The position numbers and the translations under genes are program-made. Below are positions 56,741 to 64,000 of a stretch of 64,000 bases of DNA, piece by piece; the first letter of the stretch is position 1; every line of letters begins with the position of its first letter. The notes beneath the pieces are model-generated. The model worked only from the letters and a program-made list of their open reading frames with translations, was not told the DNA's origin and did not search any database. The DNA comes from Crambe crambe (Eukaryota > Porifera > Demospongiae > Poecilosclerida > Crambeidae), in assembly GCA_963924555.1 (NCBI GenBank), contig OZ004593.1:2414480-2478479 (forward strand), in the 5' to 3' direction.

Positions 56741-56958
56741 ATGTATAAGAGGCATAAGTGTGTGGATGAGAGGAGAAAGCCAGTGAGTGAGCAGAGAGGT
56801 GCAGTGCAGTGTTTGATATGTAGGAAGTGGTTCAGGAGCAGAGGTGGTTTGGCTCTCCATACGTGTCACGGGAGCTAGAGAGGAAGTGGAAAATGTTTTG
56901 ACCTTGCTGCCCTAAGGGCTTGCGTGACCGTGAAACGGCAGCAATACAGAAGAAGAAG
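56741..56958 (+). mobile_element. LINE 3' end: C-terminal zinc finger and tail
   Basis: The last codons of a frame ending at 56,878 read VQCLICRKWFRSRGGLALHTC, a finger of the kind found at the C-terminus of some LINE polyproteins. A short 3' UTR follows, with hairpin CCGT-GAA-ACGG (56,928-56,938), and ends GCAATACAGAAGAAGAAG, a typical LINE tail. Only the 3' 220 bp are present, as expected for 5' truncation during reverse transcription. Confidence 0.65.
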
Positions 56959-57046
56959 ATGTATGTATGTATGTATGTATGTATGTATGTATGTATGTAT
57001 GTATGTATGTATGTATGTATGTATGTATGTATGTATGTATGTATGT
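56959..57046. repeat. (ATGT)n microsatellite
   Basis: About 22 units of a tetranucleotide repeat separate the LINE tail from the next SINE head. Confidence 0.95.
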
Positions 57047-57417
57047 ATCACCGGCAGTGAGTGGCTTGCATTCTGGGCTTGTAAGCGGGAGACCGTGAGT
57101 TCAAGTCCTGCCAGTGACATTATGATGTTTATCCATCCTCCTTTTCATTGCTCTGAATATCCATCTAACACCATGCCACCAGTCCACCCAGTACCAGGGT
57201 GCAAATCAAACTGGCTATCTCTCCAATATCGGCTGTGGTCCAGGTGAGACTTCGGGTGCCCACACCACTTGCCGAGAAGAGGTAGTCAGTCCTCCTGGGA
57301 GTTCCTAGCCTGGACTCCAGGAGGTTGCCAGCACTGGCTCTTAGTGCCTGCTTAGTGCACAGGCATCCTGGCTTGACCAGGTGCGCGTGACTGCTCAGTA
57401 GCAGCTAGATGATTTGC

Positions 57418-57420
<3 letters not shown>
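57047..57420 (+). mobile_element. tRNA-derived SINE, copy S3
   Basis: The head contains a pol III B-box match GTTCAAGTC (57,099-57,107). The body includes CTAACACCATGCCACCAG and ACTTCGGGTGCCCACACCAC. Near the 3' end is a hairpin CTGC-TCA-GTAG (57,391-57,401), and it ends GATGATTTGCAT before a microsatellite. Confidence 0.75.
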
Positions 57421-57612
<192 letters not shown>

Positions 57613-57617
57613 CTTTG

Positions 57618-58016
57618 TTGGTAGCTATGGTAGAGTGAGTGGTTTGCACTCTGGATTTGTAAATGGGAGTTCGAGTCCTACCAGTTTATCCATCCTCCTT
57701 TTCACCAGCATCAATTTGCTATGAATATCCATCTAACACCATGCCACCAGTGAAAATGGGTACCTGGAATATCCAGGGTGCAAATCAGACTAGCTATCCC
57801 TCTAATATCGGTTGTGGTCCAGGTGGGACTTTGGGTGCCCACACCACTTTTTGAGAAGAGATACCGTACAGTTGGTCCTCCTGTGAGTTCCTAGCCTGGG
57901 CTCCAGGAGGTTGCCAAGCCAGGATGCCTGTGCACTAAGCGGGCACTATAAGCCAGTGCTGACCAGGTGTGTGTGACCACTCAGTGGCTGGCTGCAAGAT
58001 GATTTGCATTTTTTTT
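57618..58016 (+). mobile_element. tRNA-derived SINE, copy S4 (most complete)
   Basis: An A-box-like TAGCTATGG (57,622) and an exact B-box GTTCGAGTC (57,669-57,677) lie 47 bp apart, as in tRNA-derived promoters. The body is shared with copies S1 and S3. The tail hairpin is CCAC-TCA-GTGG (57,977-57,987), followed by GATGATTTGCAT and a T run. It has no protein-coding capacity. Confidence 0.78.
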
Positions 58017-58377
58017 TGTAGCTATGATTACATGAATCATGAATGCCACGTAGCTAGCTATCAAACTATTGTCACCTGGTGATGTATTCACATTAATCTT
58101 TGATTAGTTCATCCTTGCATAATCATTCAGCCAGTAATAATTGTTCCAGCTCTTTTTTTAACAAGTCATCCCTACACCACTTTGAATACCAATTAGTTAA
58201 TGTTAATTATGTGGAAACTTTGAAATTTAAGTATTTCCAGTTCTACGATAATTTATATCTATGAAAATTTCTCGCTATACGGTATGTGAAAATTAATTAA
58301 TCCATAGATAGCTACATAATTCATGCACATATATACACACGTATAATACATACTTAAACCATTGGGAAAACAATTTT

Positions 58378-60054
58378 TCAGCTATTATTGATTAAAGGAT
58401 CACACTCTCTATCACATCTCAAACGATACGGAAGAGACTCTTCTAAATTGTTCTTAGGTCTGCAAATGAGATTCAAGATCTTCATTTTCACTGCTGCCTT
58501 AAAGCGTGATGGCAAAGTTTGAAGGATTCCAAGCGTTAGTCCATAAACTGGAGTAATCCATAGTGATATCGACCCCACTATTCCATTAAAGTATTTCCAG
58601 AAGTTGTAACGTGTGTGAGAGATGAAACGGAGAGATGTACTTTCCAAGCCAACTATAAAACCATAATAAGCAAGGAATAGTGTAGTAAAGAGCACAATGT
58701 TGACTATATTATGCCACTTAACTTTATAAGGCTGAGTTATTAGTAGAGAAGCAATTATAATTATCAAAATATAACTAGAAGCTGTGTGGTATTGGATCAT
58801 TCCTGGGAAGTAGAACACTAAAAAATTCACAATCTGCATTGTGAGATAAATGGCTGGGAAAAATCGAAAATCTCGGGGCCTGTGTTTGTAGCATCCTTGT
58901 TGAGCATCCATGAAAGTGTGGAGCATCTGAGAGTGCAGTCTGGTAGAGTTGAGGAACCTTTGGAAGCAGTGACAAGGGTAGAGATACAACAACAATAAAG
59001 GAATGATATTGAAGATGGAACTCATCAGAATAGCAGTTATGAAGTAAGGCAAGTGTGTCCCACTCAGGTAGGGTGTGTTGATGTCATTAAAGACATATGA
59101 GGAACTATGAGTCCCATTCATGTAGTAAAGGTAAGCTGGTGTCAATATGCCAGCAGTTACACTCAGTATCTTGACATATGAGAGAAGCACGAGTGTTGCA
59201 AATGCTCCAATCAAGGAATTTCTAACATCCCATTCTTTTCGGAAGCAACGGAGACAGACATTGATTGGTCTGCACATCCACACAACCAGTATGAAATGAT
59301 CATGCAGTTTGACAAGTAGGTAAGTGAGGAGGACTAATATCATGGGATAGACTGCTACAATGTAATCAAGTGAGAGTACCTGCAGAGCAGAGAGATGAGG
59401 GTGAAGGCAGAAAGGAGGGTAGAGCGAACGAAAAAAATCCAGATTCCAGATGGAATTGAAGAGTATAAATAATCTAGTTGGTATCATATAGTGGGTATAC
59501 TCCAGGTATATCTGATTGAAATATGTGTTAGATACCATTTGACTTATACTGACATAAACCACCATTGCTCCAGAGTTAGCTGATATCCTGAAGATGATGA
59601 TGATGAAGTAGAAGACAGTGAGTGGACCATAAGCCACTGCTATGTACTTGAGCCAGTTATACTCGTAGTCTGTGCACTCCACACATGATAAGTTATAGGA
59701 GTAAACTGCTAAGCCATGACCTTCAATGCATTGTCCACACATAGTCCCATTACGGTCAAAAGGTCTACACATTTCATTATTGAGATCTGAAATATCTACT
59801 TCATAGAGTTCAGGGCGAGGTCGTTGATTGCATGTATAAAGACAGGAACCAACGACTGGTTCCATATTGCTGTCCACAGTCATACAATAGCACCTCTTTA
59901 AATGTAGCCTTGTGTCATCATTACATGAGATAACTTTATTTAAGTCATTTGCACATACACAGTTTCCTGCAGGTTGGGGATAGCTCCATAGAGGACAAGT
60001 ATGATTAGGCTTGGTTTCGGCTTCGTGTCCATGAACAGACATAAAAAGAATCAT
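58378..60054 (-). CDS. Multipass membrane protein with Cys-rich ectodomain, short form 2
   Basis: A single exon of 558 aa. The N-terminus (MILFMSVHGHEAE) is a weaker signal peptide than in short form 1; a stop lies in frame shortly upstream, so a missing 5' exon cannot be excluded. The order matches its relative: CPLWSYP, CVCAND, RCYCMT, then TMCGQCIEGHGLAVYSYNL, SCVECTDYEYNWLKYIAVAY, eight or nine membrane segments, and the tail NNLEESLPYRLRCDRECDPL. A stretch of about 110 bp (59,309-59,418) is almost identical in DNA to 46,597-46,705 of short form 1. The 3' end is almost identical to 63,679-63,840. Confidence 0.85.
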   Translation of the reverse strand: MILFMSVHGHEAETKPNHTCPLWSYPQPAGNCVCANDLNKVISCNDDTRLHLKRCYCMTVDSNMEPVVGSCLYTCNQRPRPELYEVDISDLNNEMCRPFDRNGTMCGQCIEGHGLAVYSYNLSCVECTDYEYNWLKYIAVAYGPLTVFYFIIIIFRISANSGAMVVYVSISQMVSNTYFNQIYLEYTHYMIPTRLFILFNSIWNLDFFRSLYPPFCLHPHLSALQVLSLDYIVAVYPMILVLLTYLLVKLHDHFILVVWMCRPINVCLRCFRKEWDVRNSLIGAFATLVLLSYVKILSVTAGILTPAYLYYMNGTHSSSYVFNDINTPYLSGTHLPYFITAILMSSIFNIIPLLLLYLYPCHCFQRFLNSTRLHSQMLHTFMDAQQGCYKHRPRDFRFFPAIYLTMQIVNFLVFYFPGMIQYHTASSYILIIIIASLLITQPYKVKWHNIVNIVLFTTLFLAYYGFIVGLESTSLRFISHTRYNFWKYFNGIVGSISLWITPVYGLTLGILQTLPSRFKAAVKMKILNLICRPKNNLEESLPYRLRCDRECDPLINNS

Positions 60055-60073
60055 CAGAAACAGGTAGCCACCT

Positions 60074-60328
60074 GTGTGATTTTAAGTGGGCATAATGAAG
60101 ACAACATAACCATGCAGGTATTTTCGTTATTCAATACTTGATATACATATTATTTTGCCAAGAACTGACATTACAAGATGTGTAGGTTGAAAAGAAATCA
60201 ACAATGTGTGATATAATGAAGACAAAATAATCATGCAAGCTGTTCATGAATATCAAGTAATGCATAACAAGAATACCTGCATGATAATGTTATGATAATG
60301 TTATCTTCATTAGCTAAAATCACACATT
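60074..60328. mobile_element. Inverted-repeat element next to short form 2
   Basis: The left arm (TGTGTGATTTTAAG, TAATGAAGACAACATAACCA, ATGCAGGTATTTTCGTTAT) is mirrored by the right arm, which ends TAGCTAAAATCACACA. The arms are about 80 bp and imperfect. A third partial copy of the arm lies inside (CAATGTGTGATATAATGAAG). Its left end is within 20 bp of the start codon of the gene at 58,378-60,054. Confidence 0.72.
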
Positions 60329-61336
60329 GCTTTTTTTTTGTCTATACCTAAACTGTTATGTGTTTGTTCTTGGAACTGCCCATACATAGCATAACAAACA
60401 TGCCTGTCTATAATTAGATTTGAGCACATTGTACATACACAACTCTGGACATACATGTAATTATAGGTACTATAGCAAGGCATGATTATGGTATATGAAG
60501 ATAAGTTTCAACTTCAATGATGATCACTTCTATTAGCTAGCTCATGTATTTTTGCTATTGCATGATTCTGGATTATATGAATAAGTTAATTTTAGCTAAC
60601 TTTAAAGCTAAAAATTCACGACTAATTAAAGTGGCAGTATTACTATAATCGTGGGACATTAGCTACTTAATAAATTCTTGGAAGCTATATATAGGAGCAG
60701 AATTTGTTCAAGCATATAGGATCATGTGGGGACGAATGCAATACAATATCGCTGTGTAGGAATGTAAATAAGGGAACATTAAATAGAATTGCTATAGCTA
60801 GCTATCAAAGATGCTATTATACTTTCCTAATGAATAATTATTACAACTAAAAGTGTAGTTATAACAATATTCAGCTACTAGCTATAGTGCACCCCAACCA
60901 ATTGGCTGTTTTTTCACTCATTCTATGGACCTTTTAGATGCAGTGTCTATCAAATCTTAGCTATGAATTGTTTTGGTTGTTCCTAGAAAGAGGTAGCTAC
61001 AACAATTTTAGCTTCACCAATTAAAGTCCTTTTGGAAAGGGTACCACAGTCATAATTATAGTTATGTAGCTGCATACTGAACAGCAAATCCTACAGTTCC
61101 TGATGTATTTAACTTGCTAGCTTCTATATTGTAATTTTTTTCCTTACCATATTTAGTTCTAACTTCCAGCAGGTTCTTAAACTTTGGTAGTACTTCCATG
61201 TGATTCTGCTGTTCTGAGACTTCAGAGTAATTTGGCTAGATATGAATTAGCAACTATTTTTTATCATAGCTATTTCAGACAGGATGTCAATCATGGAGGC
61301 TTTAGTCAAGTTATATATATGAACAATTTCATTCCC

Positions 61337-61368
<32 letters not shown>

Positions 61369-63678
61369 ACAAATCATTTTCAACAATGAAAATGAAAATC
61401 AGCTAAAGTATTTAGCATGTACAAAAAGGAAAGAAAAAATAAACTAAACTGTCTCAGCACTTATAAAGCTACAGACGATAAGAAAAGGTATAAAGAACCC
61501 TAGGATACAAACACAAGGTTACAAGAACCATTGAAACAACAACAACAAAAAACAAACGAAATAACAGTACAGAACAAAAAAAGTGTTTGTTCTCAGCCTC
61601 AGGCTAATGTTTTCATGTCTGGCTAGAGAAATTAAATAGCTGACTATGTAGCTATGATGTAGTACTAGCTCTAGCTACATATAGTTCACCATCACATCTC
61701 TTCAGGGCTTCACTGATTGGAACTGTGAATCACTATAATTGCGTAACTGACCTGGCTGTACGTGGTAACTAATCATAAGCTAAGATGGAATAGGAAAGTC
61801 AGAAGGTCTGAAAGCTGGTAGAAAAATTTTTTTAGCCCGTGTACTACGTAGCTTCAGCAACACGCCATACAATAACATGTAGCTAGCCATATCAATTTTA
61901 GTTTGAAGACACAAAGCAATCTTTTGATATATTATTAGTGATACCGGGCTATTTTTAAAAATACTATGAAACTATAAATTCATTTCTTAAAAATATTAAG
62001 CTCTTTTTCCTCAGCCAGATAAATTTTATCCGATAAAAATCCATCCAGTAGAAGCAGAGATACGTAACATTTTACAATTGAAATTGTACAGGAAAATTTT
62101 ACTTTCTTTTATTTAAGAAAACGGCACCTTTCCAAAGTAGGTTAAAGGTCATTATGGCTAATAGTACTGCAATCTTTTGCTCGTATCTTAGGATCTACTA
62201 GATGGATTTTTTTCAAACAAAGTTCATATGGAAGAGTAAGAAAATGACTATAGAACTAAGGGTAAATTTAAAAAAAATAGGCCATGTAGTCTGGATAACA
62301 CCAGACTAGTAGGAACTGTTGTACAATTGTTGTCCTAGAGTCTGTCTCTATTTTGAATGTACACAACATTAACAAAGTTAGGAACTTCAGTAGACCTACC
62401 CTCCCCATGTAAAACGTGTTTTTGATTGCTCATTTCAAATTTACTGTATTACGGCTTTGCTATATTTTAGAATTTGTGGCATTAAGTCTGCAATTTATGC
62501 TGCCAAGCTTTGCAGTGGACAGTGATTGATGTTCAAAGTCATGTACAGGATCTGGGAGCTTTGCTGTTATTAAGGAACAGACTGCAGCATTACTCCACAA
62601 CCAGAACTGATTTATGTTGTTCAGAGATTGATTCAGAATTCAAGCATTTTTCATCACTTTTATTTTACATTAAAATATGTACTATGGGGGTGAGGGGGGT
62701 TAGGCTATTCACCTGAGGCAGCACAGATTCAAATTAAGTGGGAAAGGGTTGAGGTCATGAACTTTGACCCATCAGTTATATAAGTTGAATGCCTTATCCT
62801 TCTTGCGTGCCTTCTTTTCCGCTTGATACAAGAAGTTATCCAAGGTACCAGGATCAGTTTTTGATGCAGTTTCCAAAAAATATGGTTTCATGACCTGTTC
62901 AAGTGTTATATCATAACAAAATCGAAATTTAAATATGTTTTTGAACATCAAATCTAAATTTAGCACTCTATCTAAAAGAAACTGTCACAGTTAGATTCTC
63001 TAGAATATTAGGATTCTGTTGATATGTTTTTTTCCTGGATTTCTTTGGATCTGGACCTTCGCAGCCAGGTTATATCTTGGTCACTTTTGGTGCCGTCCTG
63101 CAGTATTAATTTTACGTATAAAAAATTGACCCCGCCCACCATAGCATCCGGTATCACTAATATTATGCGGGAGAAGCATTTACAGAGGGAACATTTAACA
63201 TCCATTTTTAGCATCCATTATTCCTCTCTGTTTTAGCTAACTGTATTTGGCAATGTTTTCCTGCTTATTAACTCCATGGAGTCGATCATTGGGTTCAAAA
63301 CATCACCAATCACCTTTGCATGAGGAACCCAATGCTTGTCTCATCTCTTCAATTAGTGGATCCTTTTGACACAGTTAGCTATCTACTGCAGCAAGATAGG
63401 ATAACTTTGGTGGAAAAATCCTTCTGGTGGAAAAATCTTTAATGTCAAGCACCATAGTTATGACCAAACTGTTGACCTCTCTCCTTTAGTTATGGCAAAT
63501 TTGAGTTTGCTAATAAGTTTACGTAAGTAGCTATACAGTGACAGGCTGTTCTTGGCACTGCTTGCCTTGCAAAGTACAATAATTCATTTTATCAACAGCT
63601 ATGGTCTACTTATTGCACAAGGCATGTATGAAGAGCAAAGCAAAAAAAAAGAAAAAAAGAAAAAAAAGAGCTGGGCAA
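60329..63678. other. Long intergenic interval, no confident gene
   Basis: AT-rich sequence with a poly-C run (61,338-61,368), a TAGTCTGG foldback (62,287-62,308) and A-rich tracts near 61,540 and 63,640. Minus strand 62,772-62,891 could be a terminal exon: CACTTGAACAG acceptor, then VMKPYFLETASKTDPGTL, Lys-rich end, stop. I found no matching upstream exon and do not call it. Confidence 0.5.
62287..62308. repeat. TAGTCTGG foldback (copy 3)
   Basis: TAGTCTGG and CCAGACTA face each other around a six-base loop. It shares its ends with the foldbacks in the promoters at 33,741 and 36,091. Confidence 0.65.
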
Positions 63679-64000
63679 CTACTTATTGATTAGAGGATCA
63701 CACTCTCTATCACATCTCAAACGATATGGAAGAGACTCTTCTGAATTGTTCTTAGGTCTGCAAATGAGATTCAAGATTTTCATTTTCACTGCTGCCTTAA
63801 AGCGTGATGGCAAAGTTTGAAGAATTCCAAGTGTTAGTCCATAAAATGAAGTAATGCATAGTGATAATACCATCACTATTGAATTAAAGTATCCCCAGAA
63901 CCTTCCGTGTGCATGGGAGATGAGGGGGTGATAAAAGTTTTCTGAGCGGACAATGAAAGCATGTTCAGCAAGGAATAGTGTAGTGAAGAGCACAATGTTG
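63679..64000 (-). CDS. Multipass membrane protein, short form 3 (partial, runs off the window)
   Basis: The C-terminal 107 or so codons of a third short-form paralogue. The frame is open to the window edge. It shows NIVLFTTLFLAEHAF, then the last membrane segment SIVMVLSLCITSFYGLTLGI and the tail ILQTLPSRFKAAVKMKILNL with SEESLPYRLRCDRECDPL. The tail is nearly identical to that of short form 2. The upstream part lies beyond 64,000. Confidence 0.85.
   Translation of the reverse strand, partial: NIVLFTTLFLAEHAFIVRSENFYHPLISHAHGRFWGYFNSIVMVLSLCITSFYGLTLGILQTLPSRFKAAVKMKILNLICRPKNNSEESLPYRLRCDRECDPLINK

Noticed and set aside
57047..57130. tRNA-like head with exact B box
   Set aside because: Not called as a tRNA gene: no complete cloverleaf could be drawn, and the segment is the head of a repeated SINE.
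61184..61447. 87-codon frame with a Pro run
   Set aside because: The Pro run is a poly-C tract and the flanks are AT-rich non-coding sequence.

Overview
This window looks like nuclear DNA of a sponge, most likely a demosponge of the Amphimedon type. Genes are intron-rich but compact, with 50-1,500 bp introns and clear GT-AG borders. The non-coding DNA is AT-rich, full of TAGCTAGC strings and small inverted-repeat elements. The gene set is metazoan: laminin, death-fold, SH2 and beta-gamma-crystallin domains. It also holds a multipass membrane family that I associate with sponge genomes. The species call is inference; the gene models were read directly, and each multi-exon model keeps reading phase across all introns.

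Layout. 1-913: decayed LINE reverse transcriptase (minus). 1,064-11,493: a 13-exon gene (plus, 917 aa) joining CARD, a UBA-like segment, a Pro/Ser-rich linker, SH2, a RanBP2-type zinc finger and a C-terminal Death domain. 11,717-12,151: small C2H2-finger protein (minus), head-to-head with an intronless Ser/Thr kinase (12,333-13,214, plus). 13,666-23,172: 13-exon laminin chain (2,060 aa) carrying both a beta-chain-type domain IV and a gamma/alpha-type laminin B domain. 23,366-27,962: 9-exon PLP-dependent acidic amino acid decarboxylase (CSAD/GADL1/GAD group). 28,133-28,744: intronless aprataxin without an FHA domain.

29,187-42,166, with an outlier at 49,018-50,490, is an array of 11 copies of a small secreted cysteine-rich precursor family. 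There are two classes, A and B, usually arranged head-to-head as divergent A/B pairs with opposed TATA boxes. Precursors have a signal peptide, a short propeptide, a phase-0 intron, a furin-like dibasic site followed by Gln, and an 8-Cys mature region ending in a CCC cluster. Seven copies look intact and four broken. Between the pairs lie fossils of the decarboxylase last exon and of aprataxin, including one aprataxin pseudogene. So the array grew by duplication of a block running from the decarboxylase 3' end through aprataxin to a B/A pair. I do not recognise the family; it is the best candidate here for an undescribed system.

44,392-45,269: three-domain beta-gamma-crystallin with six intact calcium motifs. 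45,668-47,407, 58,378-60,054 and 63,679-64,000 (partial), all minus: a multipass membrane family with a Cys-rich ectodomain. 51,758-55,847 (minus) encodes a 1,293-aa relative with a parallel beta-helix ectodomain. 56,531-58,016 is a nest of tRNA-derived SINE copies, a LINE 3' end and long microsatellites.

Links between genes. The single-copy genes share a TGCGCATGCGCA-like (NRF-1-type) palindrome near their 5' ends, whereas the small secreted genes use TATA boxes. This suggests housekeeping versus regulated expression. No RNA genes, CRISPR arrays or prokaryotic features were seen.
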